The notes below the pieces were generated by a model. The model did no database searches. It was given only the letters and a program-made list of their open reading frames with translations, and had not been told where the DNA came from. Below are positions 8,945-19,320 of a stretch of DNA of 64,000 nt, piece by piece. The position numbers and the translations under genes are program-made. The first letter of the stretch is position 1. Each line of letters starts with the position of its first letter. Where the stretch lies: positions 1 through 64,000 of the forward strand of contig JBFWUW010000003.1 of assembly GCA_050247075.1 (NCBI GenBank), written 5' to 3'. The stretch comes from JBFWUW01 sp050247075. GTDB taxonomy: Bacteria > Planctomycetota > Planctomycetia > Pirellulales > JBFWUW01.

Positions 8945-11900
8945 TTACGTTTGGGTTCGCATGTCCAACGGATTTTGGATTCTTGCCGACGATAGCCAGA
9001 AATGCTTGATGAACAACACGATGGCCACCAGCACCCCCACGAATCCCACGATGCTGGGAACCAGCCACAGCCACCAGGCGATGCCGGCCAGCACGGCCCA
9101 CAACCAGCGATGGCCGCCGCGCGGCGCGATGTTGGTAAAGATCAAACAGATGAGTGAGGCCAAGGCCACGCCGATTGACATGGCCAGCCGCGCCAGCCAA
9201 TCATTCCTGGCTGGCCGGCCCAAACCTTGAACGACCGGCGGGAGGGCCGTACCGATCGTGGCGGTACCCAATGTGGCGGTTCGCCAGATCAACCCATCAC
9301 CCGCGGCCGATTCATCCCAAAGGCCAGGCAGATCGGCCTGCTTTGGCATCTCGGCAGACGCGGGAGGCCATACTCCGCCAAGACGCCCAGCGGCTTGTTG
9401 GAGCAATACTTCCAAATCTTGAAGTTCGGCGTCGGCCGGATGTTCCAGTCCTTGGCCCGCGCGAGCTGCCGCTTCGGACTCCAGGCGAATCCAATCGCCG
9501 TACAGCGATCGCAACCAGGTGCTCCGCCAGGACGCGGCCTCGGCCGACATTGGCCCAGTCAGGTTCCTCGCCGATTCATGGACCAGCTCCAAAGTGCCTT
9601 GCAACCGCAGCGACTGGTGTTGCAGGAGGTCTTGCGGTAGTTGGGTTAAGGGTTGCAGCAAACGCGCTCCGGCGGGCAATTCCACGGAATAAATGGTCCG
9701 CAGTACTTTCCAATCGCTTAACTGGGGAATGGCCAGGGCCGTGTCGCCCACCGGGCCGGCTGTTGGCGTTGGGCTCGCGAACAGCACATCAATCCGCTGG
9801 GCCAAACGGTTGGAGGACAATGGCACTCGCCAGGCGTTTGGCCCGTCAGAAACCGCCGCCGCGGTATGGCCCGCGACCCGGCAGGCCACAAGCCGCAGTC
9901 CGGTCGGCATGACCAGGCGGCAAACTGTCAGGCCGGCCGGTTCCAGCTCGAATCTTGCCAGACCCAGTTGTCCACCCCCGGCATTCATGCGAATCGCGAT
10001 ATCGGCCAGATGCACAACGGGTTCGCCCGATTCCGGTTCTGGCTGGCGCAGCACGGCATCGGCCGGTTCCGCGATGATACGATATGCCTGAAACGCCGTG
10101 GGAACGATTCTCGCCGGAAGTCCGTCGGGCAGGGCAACAGGCCGCAGGCCGCGCAATTCCCAATCGACGGGCTGCAGGGCCAATTCCTTGGGAAGCACGA
10201 CAACTCGATCGCATTCTCCCTGATTCGGCGGCGGCAGAATTGGCGCTTGGGGACGGGAACCGGGCTGCACCTGCCAGGAGCCGCGCATCACCAATTGAAA
10301 AGTATCCCGAATCGCCGATCGCGGACGAACGAATAGTTGGCGATAACTCTCGCCCGGCACGTCCGTCAATTGGTGGCTGATGGGGGGATCGAGTTGAAAG
10401 GGACCGGTCCAGTTTTCTGGTACGGTGAAATGGAGTTCATCGATGGCACCGTCGCTCACATGAACTTGCAGGCGCATCTCGGCGATCCAATTGCCGCGAT
10501 CCTCGCGTTCCAGAATAGTCACCTGCGTTGACTCGGCGATCGGCGAATTCACACGAATGGAAACCACCGCCGCATAGGCCGGCGCGGTGACTTCATACCA
10601 ACCAACGGGACGCCCAAGTTCCGAGGCGTTGCGTTCTCCGCCCGGTTCAGCCAGTTCCTTCAGTCCTGTCAATTTATCGACCTGGATCAGTACCGCCGGC
10701 TGCCGGAAGATTTGCACCATGGTCGAAGCGGCCTCGGCCCGCGCCATGCGGACTTGCGGCAGCGGCTGCTGGCCTTCGCTGGCGCACGGCACCCACCCGC
10801 GTAACTCCAGCGACTGTTCCGCCGCGGCGGCATCGTGCAACAAAACCGCGATACGTCCAGGCGCGATCCGCGACCAGCGGACATTGGCGGCCACTCCTTG
10901 TTCTTGGACCGCCAGCGACAGCACGGTCATGTCGCTGGGGACTTCAATTTCGTATTGGAAAGCGGGGCCGGCGGAGTGTTGCAACTCGGCAAAATACCGC
11001 AAGTTGATGCGGCCGAGGCCAAAGCTGTTGGTTAAACTGTCGCGGACACGCATCTTGGGGGCCACGGGGGCGGTGGCCAGAACCCAATTGACGGGGCCTT
11101 TAGGCAACTTGTATGCCATTTGCGGCACGGTATCGGACGGGCCCCAGCGGTCGACAAAGTCGGGCACCGCCAACATCTCCAGCGGCTCGCCTGGCTCGCG
11201 ATAGGCAGTGGCCGTCGATTCGATACTGACCGCCAAAAACTTCTTGATGTTGCGCGGGCCGTGCGGTTCCAGCAGCGGCAACCGCAAGTGTCCCAATCCC
11301 GATGCATCCGTCGGAGCCAGACGTAAATTGACGGCCGTCTGTTCCGAAACGGCTTGAGGCAGTGTCACCTCTACGAGTTCGCCCGCATCGGAACTGCCGC
11401 GAACTCGCAACGTGGCGGCTTCGCCGGGAACGGGTGCCAATAACCGCCACCGCGGGTCGATTTGTAGCGAGAACTTCTTGAGCGATCCGCTCGCCAGGCG
11501 AACTTTCAATCGCGCATCGAGCACGACCGCGCCCGGCTGAACACGCAGCCAGAGCAGTTCCTCCGCGTCCCACAGGGGAATCGAACCATTGGCTCCAGCT
11601 TCGCGCCATTCCAACGAGAACCGGGCGATCGGGCCAAGCCAGGCGGTTGTCCGCTGGCCCCCTTCCGCCAGCGAAATCTCACCCGCGGCTGCCAGAATGG
11701 TCGGCGGACTCATGTCGGGCGGGGCTTGCACTTCGGCCGTCGCGCGATGTACGGCGGGAATCGCCAATGACAAACGCGACAATTCGCTTTCTTGCCGTAC
11801 TTGGAGGCGCAAGGAAATCTCCAAGCGGTACTCGCCCGGTTCGATTACGCTAAACGAAAAGGACTCGCCATCCTCGGCCCAGTTAATTGGCGTCTGAGCG

Positions 11901-14900
11901 CCATCCAGTAGAGCGGCAACAGGGCGCTGGCCGCCGCCATCGCCAAGGGGAATTCGCACGGTTCCGGCGGTAAAGATTCTCAATTCCAAGGTGGCCTTGA
12001 GTTCTTTGAGCGAGACCTCTTTTTGCGGGGTTTCACGATGGAGTTCGGCCTGGTAACTAGCCTTGGTAATGAGCCAGCCTTGGGGGATTCGGGCGGACTC
12101 GGCGGCGGCACGCCGCAGTTGCTCGTAGAACTTCTGGGGAACGCGGTAGAATATCTGTTCCTCTGGATCGCCCCGTTCAGGAATCAAGACCGTGTAGACG
12201 GTGGCGGGCTCCTCCTTTTCCGCTGCCTCTTCTTGCGGCCAGGCGAGCGTTCCGCCCGCCGCGAGGATTGCCACGGAACCGGCCGCAAAGGTGATCGCGG
12301 TCTTGCGCACCACGCTGGATTGTTGCGCCGCGGCCGGCGTTTGCCGCCTGCGTGGCCCGCTCCACAACGCCTTGCCCAGGCAAACGAGCCCGCCCCACAC
12401 TGCTCCGGAAAACAACACCGCCACCGACAGCGGCAACAACAGGCCCGCGGCGATCAACATTCCCACGAATCCCCACCAACCCGCAATGTTGCTACCTGCC
12501 CTGCGCCAGCCGATTGCCAGGACGGTCGCGAACAGGCCCCAGGTAATCCAGCCGGCCAACCCGCGGTGCATGGCCCGCATGCGCAACGGCTCGGACATGT
12601 CCCCGCTGAACTGGCAGACGGTCCAGCCCGTCAGGTCACGGGGATTGAAGGGAGCATCATGCCGCGGCCGCCAAGGCCAGGCTGTAGGAGTGTCCCAAAC
12701 CTCCGGCGGCTGAAAGTGTCGGCTACTCCCGTTTCGCGCGGCTTGCATCCGTGCTTCCCCAGCCATGTTCCGCCTCGCTAAAAACAGGCAGGGGGGATCT
12801 CCAACTCGATGCCGGCCGTTCAAGGCGGCCTCGGTCAGATCGGTCAGTACGACCGTACGCGCGGAAATCAGTAACGCCAGATTGCGCCGTTGTAATAAAT
12901 CCAAGCCGCGTTCCCGGGCAGTCTGGCCGATTCCGTCGTCGGGAGATGTATGGGGAAAAATGCCCATCTGGGCACAGGCCAAGTGGTCAATCAATAACTC
13001 TCCTTGGTCCCGCCGCAATTCCGCCGCCAGGTGGACGAGGAGTTGTTTCCAAGTGGCCTGGACTCCAGGCGCATTCGCGGCCGTCCGTGGCTGGCCCAAT
13101 CCGGCCAGCAGAAATTCGACGGCTTGGGCTTCTGGACGCTGGCCGTCCGCGGGCTGAACCACGCTGTACCAATCATCGAGTTGGAACGGATTAAACGGGG
13201 CATCGTCGGCGGCACGCCCCAGCCCTCCGAAAACCCGACGCGGCCAAGACGCAACGGGGAATGAACTCTCCAAGCCGTTGGATGAGGCCGGCAGCCATTC
13301 ATATTCGGCGGGTGCCCAGACCGTCCAGGTTTGCGACAAGAGTGGAACTTCGAGGTGAATCCGCGGCAACTCGACCAGCGGTGCTAGGGAGTAACCGCCG
13401 GCCGGTGTGGAAAAGTCAATCGTCGCGGTGACTTGCCGCGCTGCCTGGGGCAAGGGAAGTAAAAAACGCCGGTCAGCGTCGAGCCGTGGAGTGCCGGAAG
13501 TCCCCGCGACTTGCATCCCCAGCGGCGTAGCGGAGGCTGGCAGGCCGACTCTTAGAGCCTCCAAACCGTTGTTCTGTATGTACAGGGTGGCCCGATGCAG
13601 CGTGGCGGAACCGGGCTGCGAGCAACTTTGCACGCGAAGTTCCCAGACGTAAACCGCGGGTGTCGATTCTTGTGGATCGAGGCGGGCGATCGAGAGCAGC
13701 GGCCCTTGATCGACCGTGACACCACCGGCCGGGTCATAACGAAAAGCGGCCCGCGTGGCCTCCGTGCTTTCCGGGGGCAATGGCAGCGGATCCAAACGGG
13801 AGTTCGTCAGGTCGAGCAAGGCATCGTCGTCGCCATGCACGACGACCGTACCTGTTTGATGGGCGGCCTCCGGCAATGACAACAGCGAAACCGCCATCCG
13901 CCCCGCGAAAGGTACGCTCCGCGTCGCGCGTAGTTCAACTTCCGCTCCCGCCGCAGCGGGGAGCGCCACGGCCCACGTTTCTCCGTCCATGCCGGCACTG
14001 GCACCCGTTGCCAGTTCGGCGGTGACTTGCTGGCCACTGGCCAATGTCCACACGGGCGGCACGGGCCGGGAAGGTGAGAACCGCACAAGCAACCGCTCTG
14101 TCCGGGCAACTTCGGCGGGGCACGTTATTCGATACGATTCGCGCAACTCGTCGCCGGCAATGGCGGCGTCGACGCGAAGTTGCGCGTCGAATGTGGGCGA
14201 TTGCCGCTCCAGGGCTATCCCCAGCCGCGCCGAGTTTTCGTCCACGCGAAACAACAGCCCGGAAGGCTGCCCGGGAAACAGTTCCGTGAGTCCGGCTTCC
14301 AATCGCTTGGGATCGAGCCTGGCCAGGCGTTCGTCACCGCTCAGCCTGACCTTGAAGGAACCATCCGCGGTGACTTGGACCAGACGCTCCCCAAATCTCG
14401 CGTCTTGAAACGCGGCGATTTCCAAATCGGACGGACCAAGCGTTTCGCCCAAGGGGGACCGCAGCCTGCGGCCCGTCACTACCAATCGCACGGGATTGCC
14501 AGGCAACAGTGGCGGCGACAAATAGACATGCAGCGTCCGGCGAGGAAACTCGTGCAGTTCCACGTCCCAATCTTGGACCGCGCCTGACGGTTCCGAGACG
14601 ACGCTGTCAATGGTCCATTGGGGTGAGACTTCGGCATCCAGCAGATAACGGTGTCCGTCAACCGTGTGGAAATTGGCAACCAGAACGCCCGTAGTCTCGC
14701 CCGCCCCCAGGTGGACCGAGACGCCGCTCTCGGCCCGCACGGGCTCGGCCCGCTGGCCAAGAGTGACTTGGATACTGGCATCGGGTTCGTAACATTGCAA
14801 CTCGATCGACTCGCCTGGGACAGGGGCCGGCAAGGTCGAGGATTGCGATTGGCGGCAGCCTGCCGTAACAAGCTGTTTCAACTCCAACATCGTCGGTAGC

Positions 14901-16006
14901 AGCAACGTGGCCTTTCCCTCTTGCCATTCGATATTCCGCGGACTCATGGCGGGCAACGTCCAAGGCGCATCCATGACGGTCTGAGCCAAAGCTGACAGGC
15001 GGACGACCTTGTCGACGCCAAACAGCGGCTCCGGAAATTCGAGTTCCGCGATGTGGCCCTCGTTGCCGTTGGCGGCTTTCACGGAGAAGGGAATCGTGCT
15101 GTTGCCGTAGCGGGCCGCCAAGAGCCGCAACCCGTCGTCCAGTGAGATTTGCAGCCGCGACAAAGGTTCGTCGCGGATGTCCAGATCGAACTGGACGGCC
15201 AATTCCACGCCACGTTCCGACACATCGTACGTCGTCGATTGCCGGACAATGGCTCGTTGGGCCGTCTGGTCCGCTGGGCCGCCGCCGCTCAAGCGAAGCT
15301 GGCACTTGTTCTGGCCCCCCAGGTCAAGTTGCCACGAGCGTTGGTCGCCGGCCGCCTCGCCAGGAGGGGCTAATCGGCCGCGGTCGGTCGATAATGCAAG
15401 GCCAACGGGCAAGCTCACTTCGATGGTATTCGCCGCGGAGCGGGGGAGCGCCAGGTCAAACACGTAGAACTCGCGGGTGCCCGGCCCGCGGTGCCCGCGA
15501 AGGGTAAAGTCCAACTTTAGACTGCCCGATTTCTCGACCAGCAATTGCTGGCGTCCCGCGGCATCCGCGCCCATGACCGCCGGAGAGTCGGTCTCTTCCC
15601 ACCGTGCCGCATGCACGGCGATGTTGCAGGGGGCGAGTTCCAGCAGCGTTGCTTCCGAATTGCCATGTTCTACGTGCAACAGGGCTGTTCCCGCCAATTC
15701 ATCGTCGCCGAGTAGTCGCAGTTGGCAGTGCGCGGACGTAAACCGCGCTGCCAATGGGCCGTCGAAGCCACGCTCTCCTTGGCGGGCAGCCTTCAATAGC
15801 CGCTCAAACTCCTCGCTAAACACCGGCACGAAATCATCGTCTGGATCAGCCGGCCAGTCCGCGATTTTTGCTGGCGGCACAAACACGCGACGAAATCGTA
15901 GGGCCGCGGCCGGCTCTTGCCCCGCGACGCCTTGGCAGGCCATCCAGACGCAACCCAACCACATGGCAGTCTTGCCGGCCGTGGAGAATCGGTGGACAGT
16001 AGTCAT
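8945..16006 (-). CDS. Giant secreted/membrane protein with two similar modules, unknown function (2353 residues)
   Basis: I chose ATG at 16006 because it overlaps the upstream stop as ATGA and is followed by a signal peptide (residues 1-29, ending CQGVAGQ). The longer open frame upstream of it runs antisense-free into the preceding coding gene and is not credible. Module A spans about residues 30-1140 and is predicted mostly beta; membrane helices lie near 1150-1240; module B spans about 1260-2270; a final helix pair sits near 2285-2340. Each module opens with a similar stretch (FSEEFERLLKAA in A, VPQKFYEQLRRAA in B) and then alternating beta-like segments. I recognise no named family. It looks like a fusion of two relatives of the upstream 1105-residue protein. 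A role in envelope adhesion or assembly is only inferred. Confidence 0.8.
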   Translation of the reverse strand: MTTVHRFSTAGKTAMWLGCVWMACQGVAGQEPAAALRFRRVFVPPAKIADWPADPDDDFVPVFSEEFERLLKAARQGERGFDGPLAARFTSAHCQLRLLGDDELAGTALLHVEHGNSEATLLELAPCNIAVHAARWEETDSPAVMGADAAGRQQLLVEKSGSLKLDFTLRGHRGPGTREFYVFDLALPRSAANTIEVSLPVGLALSTDRGRLAPPGEAAGDQRSWQLDLGGQNKCQLRLSGGGPADQTAQRAIVRQSTTYDVSERGVELAVQFDLDIRDEPLSRLQISLDDGLRLLAARYGNSTIPFSVKAANGNEGHIAELEFPEPLFGVDKVVRLSALAQTVMDAPWTLPAMSPRNIEWQEGKATLLLPTMLELKQLVTAGCRQSQSSTLPAPVPGESIELQCYEPDASIQVTLGQRAEPVRAESGVSVHLGAGETTGVLVANFHTVDGHRYLLDAEVSPQWTIDSVVSEPSGAVQDWDVELHEFPRRTLHVYLSPPLLPGNPVRLVVTGRRLRSPLGETLGPSDLEIAAFQDARFGERLVQVTADGSFKVRLSGDERLARLDPKRLEAGLTELFPGQPSGLLFRVDENSARLGIALERQSPTFDAQLRVDAAIAGDELRESYRITCPAEVARTERLLVRFSPSRPVPPVWTLASGQQVTAELATGASAGMDGETWAVALPAAAGAEVELRATRSVPFAGRMAVSLLSLPEAAHQTGTVVVHGDDDALLDLTNSRLDPLPLPPESTEATRAAFRYDPAGGVTVDQGPLLSIARLDPQESTPAVYVWELRVQSCSQPGSATLHRATLYIQNNGLEALRVGLPASATPLGMQVAGTSGTPRLDADRRFLLPLPQAARQVTATIDFSTPAGGYSLAPLVELPRIHLEVPLLSQTWTVWAPAEYEWLPASSNGLESSFPVASWPRRVFGGLGRAADDAPFNPFQLDDWYSVVQPADGQRPEAQAVEFLLAGLGQPRTAANAPGVQATWKQLLVHLAAELRRDQGELLIDHLACAQMGIFPHTSPDDGIGQTARERGLDLLQRRNLALLISARTVVLTDLTEAALNGRHRVGDPPCLFLARRNMAGEARMQAARNGSSRHFQPPEVWDTPTAWPWRPRHDAPFNPRDLTGWTVCQFSGDMSEPLRMRAMHRGLAGWITWGLFATVLAIGWRRAGSNIAGWWGFVGMLIAAGLLLPLSVAVLFSGAVWGGLVCLGKALWSGPRRRQTPAAAQQSSVVRKTAITFAAGSVAILAAGGTLAWPQEEAAEKEEPATVYTVLIPERGDPEEQIFYRVPQKFYEQLRRAAAESARIPQGWLITKASYQAELHRETPQKEVSLKELKATLELRIFTAGTVRIPLGDGGGQRPVAALLDGAQTPINWAEDGESFSFSVIEPGEYRLEISLRLQVRQESELSRLSLAIPAVHRATAEVQAPPDMSPPTILAAAGEISLAEGGQRTTAWLGPIARFSLEWREAGANGSIPLWDAEELLWLRVQPGAVVLDARLKVRLASGSLKKFSLQIDPRWRLLAPVPGEAATLRVRGSSDAGELVEVTLPQAVSEQTAVNLRLAPTDASGLGHLRLPLLEPHGPRNIKKFLAVSIESTATAYREPGEPLEMLAVPDFVDRWGPSDTVPQMAYKLPKGPVNWVLATAPVAPKMRVRDSLTNSFGLGRINLRYFAELQHSAGPAFQYEIEVPSDMTVLSLAVQEQGVAANVRWSRIAPGRIAVLLHDAAAAEQSLELRGWVPCASEGQQPLPQVRMARAEAASTMVQIFRQPAVLIQVDKLTGLKELAEPGGERNASELGRPVGWYEVTAPAYAAVVSIRVNSPIAESTQVTILEREDRGNWIAEMRLQVHVSDGAIDELHFTVPENWTGPFQLDPPISHQLTDVPGESYRQLFVRPRSAIRDTFQLVMRGSWQVQPGSRPQAPILPPPNQGECDRVVVLPKELALQPVDWELRGLRPVALPDGLPARIVPTAFQAYRIIAEPADAVLRQPEPESGEPVVHLADIAIRMNAGGGQLGLARFELEPAGLTVCRLVMPTGLRLVACRVAGHTAAAVSDGPNAWRVPLSSNRLAQRIDVLFASPTPTAGPVGDTALAIPQLSDWKVLRTIYSVELPAGARLLQPLTQLPQDLLQHQSLRLQGTLELVHESARNLTGPMSAEAASWRSTWLRSLYGDWIRLESEAAARAGQGLEHPADAELQDLEVLLQQAAGRLGGVWPPASAEMPKQADLPGLWDESAAGDGLIWRTATLGTATIGTALPPVVQGLGRPARNDWLARLAMSIGVALASLICLIFTNIAPRGGHRWLWAVLAGIAWWLWLVPSIVGFVGVLVAIVLFIKHFWLSSARIQNPLDMRTQT

Positions 16007-19000
16007 GTGCCCGAATCCTCGTCGGGCGGCACAACCACCAGCGGGGCCGTCATGGTGGAGTTCGGAGCTGGCACGCCAGGCGGCATGAGGTTGAGTTCGA
16101 CCACGCGCGACTTCAAAATGGAGCTCGAACCGTGGCTTGTTTCGCCGCGAGCCGGGCGGCGGCGCGTGGTGCTTCGTTCCAACCAACCGGCCAAGGCCGC
16201 CAGTACGATTCCGATGACCGCGGCCTGCGAGGCCAAGACGGCCTGATCGGGATAGATCAGCCCCCAGGCGGCCAACCCCATAGCCAGACTGAGCAGTACG
16301 CCTGCTCGCCGCAAGGCCGGCAGATAGATGACCATGAGCCCCATGCCCAGCGCAACCAGCGAAAAGGTAAACACAATCAACGACCGGCCCGCCAGGCGGA
16401 CATCGAGCACCCGACTGCCAGACAGCGCGCCAAACAAATAGCAATTAACGCCACCAGGTGGCATGGCGTGCTGGGGAGCGCCAATCCATTGTTCCAGTTG
16501 CGACTGGTTCAACAGCGGGGTGCGTTCCCATCCCAGGCCGCTCCATGCCCAGTTCTGCTCGGAAGTCATGTTCCGCGGGCCAGCTACCAGATGTTGATGC
16601 CGCGGCAGAATCAACTGCCAGTAGGTGCGGAGGATTCGGCAGTCGTCCGGCCAGGCAGGGGCAGACAACGCCAACTCTCCAGAACGCTGTGCTCGCGAGA
16701 AATGATACTGGATCTCCAGCAATCGGGAGGAAGCTTCTCCCGCTGTTTGGGGACGGTTGAGGGGGATCTCGATTTCTCCCGACTTCGATGCCGAGGCTTC
16801 AACCTGCTCGCCATCCAACACCAGTTGCATGGTCGAGAAGTCACAGCCCACGGGCAAGGTCAGCAAAACACTGGCCTGACTGCTCGTCAGGCGGTACAGT
16901 ACCCGATCCATTCGCCCGGCGGAGGACAGCCAGGTTTGCACCCAGGCCCGCTCGATCGTCGTCTGGCCCCCTGTTGAACGGTCGTCCAGATTCACCGCCA
17001 GCCGGACTTCGGACGAATCGGTACTCGTACAGAAAGCGGCTGTGCGGTTGGGCAAGCGTGGCTTGGCCGAATGGGCCGTCTCCGTCCAGCGGTCCTCGCG
17101 CAATTCGGCCCGGATGCCGGCGGCTGGTTCGATCATTAGATCGTGGCGTTCTAGTTCGCCGTCCATCGGCACAACCAGGGGAACCGCCCGCAAGGCGGTC
17201 GTCTCGGGGGCGAGCTCTTGCCGTTCGAGGGAATAGCCCACCACAACCTCGAAGTCGCCGATCTTGGGGCTGGGCAGTTCCAACTGCATGCGCACCAACG
17301 GGGACTCGCTGTCGGCGTCGGATTGCAGCCGCGACAGCAGACGCTCGCCATTCAGTTCAAAGCGAAGATCCTCTTGCTCCGCTAGTTGCTTGGGGGCCTG
17401 CACTAAAATCGTCGTCAGCCGCTCGTGCGTCACATGGTACGACAGCCGTTGTTCCACAAAACCGGCGGCATCTTTCAGCTTTACCACGCTTTCGACACGG
17501 ACGGTGATTTCTTGAGGGCGGCGCGTCAAGTCGGCGGCAAATCTGGCTTGGGCCGCCTCACCGCGAAAGAACAGCGGCTCTTGTTGCCGCGCCGGCAGTT
17601 GCATGGGGGGCGCTACGTGCTGGCGGTACAGCCCGGCCATTTTGTCGGGACGCGGGCGAACTTCGACATTGTCCTCGGGCAAGATCACAATCGCGGCGGG
17701 ACTGGACGTGTTGGCCCTGGGAATGGGCACGGTCAAGTCGAGCTCGCCGCTCTCCGGCATTGGCCTTCTAGCATGCAGCACGATCTCGAACGGCCCCGTG
17801 GCCGGTTGCAACAACGGAATGGTCAAGGGCGAGGCTTCGCTGGTCGAGATTTCGTCCAGCAGGACAAGGTTGTCGGGACCGAGCTCGTCGACTTCCCAGC
17901 CCGGCATGTCGATCTCAATCGCAAATGCCTTGGCTCCGCGGACCTTGTACTTCCAGCGGGCTTCCATACGCACCTGATCGACGCCCACCAAGAAGAGATA
18001 CTCAGGATCAACGTGAATGCGAGTCTCCCGAGGGACCACCCGCGCCGGAAGCGCATACGGTTGCCGGGAAAACTCGAAGCAAGCCGCCAGGTCATCGCGG
18101 CTTAGTCCAGCGGGCAGCTTTTCCACTCGCCGCGCACCGGAATCGAGCGGTCCCCACAAGACCTGCCAATCGCCCACCGCATACACCCCGACATGTCCGG
18201 ATTGGCGCGCCGCGTCGACCACGGCGAACCCAGACAAGTCCAGGAATTCGTCCGATCGCGTGGGATGATGCAATTGGTCCGCCACGATCCGGCATTCGAT
18301 GGAACCGTTTGTGGGCTGGTCGAGGATGACTTCGATCCGTCGTGGTTCGTTGTTGGGTAACTCGACCGCTGGATCGTTCACGCGATAGCCCACATGCTCG
18401 CTTTCCACCAGTTTGGCGCCGCGCGGCAGATACAGGTCGAATGCGCGAAAGTCGCCTCCCAGGCTGCGCAAAACCAGATTGGCCGTGTGACGAATGCTAG
18501 TTCCGTCGATCCGCGTGGCAATCACGCAAGAAGCCTCTATTTCGGCGCGTGCCTCGGTGCTCGCTTCGCTGGCGGGCCGCCACGAAAAATCAAACTCTCC
18601 GTCCAGCCGGCGAAGGACGAACTCCGTTGCGTTCGGAGACGCACCCGGCAGCGGCGCATCAAGGATGGCACCACCCGCCAACTTGCCGACCTGCTGGGTG
18701 CCGGGAACCTGCAGCTTTAGTTCCGACTGGGTAGAGCGCGGCGCGGTCAATTTAAACCGCGATTCCAGGTCGCCCGCCAGCATCGGCACGATCAACTTGA
18801 GGTTGAGCTGGTGCGTCGAGCCTCCTTCGCCGCGAATCCAACTGACATAGCCCCCGCCATCGGTGTCGTAATCGAGAAAGTGTTTTCCCTCGCCCGTGTA
18901 TTCTGGCTGCTCCTCAACGATCCCTTCCGGAAACCGCAACGGAATGCGCGTCCAGCCGTTCTCATTGGTTAATATCTTGAACTGGCAGGAAATCGCCACT

Positions 19001-19320
19001 TGCCGACCAGCCGCCACTCCCGTCGCCGTGATCGATTGAATAATGTACCGCGGTCGTAGGCCACGATCGGGTTGGGCGGTATTTTCCGTCAAAAGTGCTT
19101 GGAACTCTTCCAACGTCACCCCTGGCACTGGAACCAGCTTGCCATCTTTATTCATCAAATGGATGGGCGGCAGCGCCTCCTCGATCTTGGCCGGTTCCGC
19201 GGCAGGTTGTTTGACGGGTTCCGGCTTCGTCGCGGCACGATTAGGCGGCGGCTCTTGCGAGTTTGCTGGCACCGCGGCGGCTAGCAACCACAAACCGGCT
19301 AGCAGTATGTAGTTCCGCAT
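16003..19320 (-). CDS. Large secreted/membrane protein related to the downstream giant, unknown function (1105 residues)
   Basis: The chosen start at 19320 gives a clean signal peptide (MRNYILLAGLWLLAAAVPANSQ). An upstream in-frame ATG at 19383 would add 21 residues before it. A Pro-rich linker (about 25-55) follows, then PGVTLEEFQALLTE, similar to the module openings of the next gene. A long region of alternating beta-type segments includes FDLYLPRGAKLVESEHVGY. Two or three membrane helices lie at about residues 990-1075, before a short Arg-rich tail. The stop overlaps the next start by four bases (ATGA), indicating translational coupling. I do not recognise a family; the size and all-beta look with C-terminal helices suggest an envelope-anchored periplasmic protein. 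Confidence 0.8.
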   Translation of the reverse strand: MRNYILLAGLWLLAAAVPANSQEPPPNRAATKPEPVKQPAAEPAKIEEALPPIHLMNKDGKLVPVPGVTLEEFQALLTENTAQPDRGLRPRYIIQSITATGVAAGRQVAISCQFKILTNENGWTRIPLRFPEGIVEEQPEYTGEGKHFLDYDTDGGGYVSWIRGEGGSTHQLNLKLIVPMLAGDLESRFKLTAPRSTQSELKLQVPGTQQVGKLAGGAILDAPLPGASPNATEFVLRRLDGEFDFSWRPASEASTEARAEIEASCVIATRIDGTSIRHTANLVLRSLGGDFRAFDLYLPRGAKLVESEHVGYRVNDPAVELPNNEPRRIEVILDQPTNGSIECRIVADQLHHPTRSDEFLDLSGFAVVDAARQSGHVGVYAVGDWQVLWGPLDSGARRVEKLPAGLSRDDLAACFEFSRQPYALPARVVPRETRIHVDPEYLFLVGVDQVRMEARWKYKVRGAKAFAIEIDMPGWEVDELGPDNLVLLDEISTSEASPLTIPLLQPATGPFEIVLHARRPMPESGELDLTVPIPRANTSSPAAIVILPEDNVEVRPRPDKMAGLYRQHVAPPMQLPARQQEPLFFRGEAAQARFAADLTRRPQEITVRVESVVKLKDAAGFVEQRLSYHVTHERLTTILVQAPKQLAEQEDLRFELNGERLLSRLQSDADSESPLVRMQLELPSPKIGDFEVVVGYSLERQELAPETTALRAVPLVVPMDGELERHDLMIEPAAGIRAELREDRWTETAHSAKPRLPNRTAAFCTSTDSSEVRLAVNLDDRSTGGQTTIERAWVQTWLSSAGRMDRVLYRLTSSQASVLLTLPVGCDFSTMQLVLDGEQVEASASKSGEIEIPLNRPQTAGEASSRLLEIQYHFSRAQRSGELALSAPAWPDDCRILRTYWQLILPRHQHLVAGPRNMTSEQNWAWSGLGWERTPLLNQSQLEQWIGAPQHAMPPGGVNCYLFGALSGSRVLDVRLAGRSLIVFTFSLVALGMGLMVIYLPALRRAGVLLSLAMGLAAWGLIYPDQAVLASQAAVIGIVLAALAGWLERSTTRRRPARGETSHGSSSILKSRVVELNLMPPGVPAPNSTMTAPLVVVPPDEDSGT

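Noticed and set aside
16007..16444. Upstream extension of the 2353-residue gene
   Set aside because: It overlaps the coding end of the previous gene, and a signal peptide begins right at the ATGA start at 16006.
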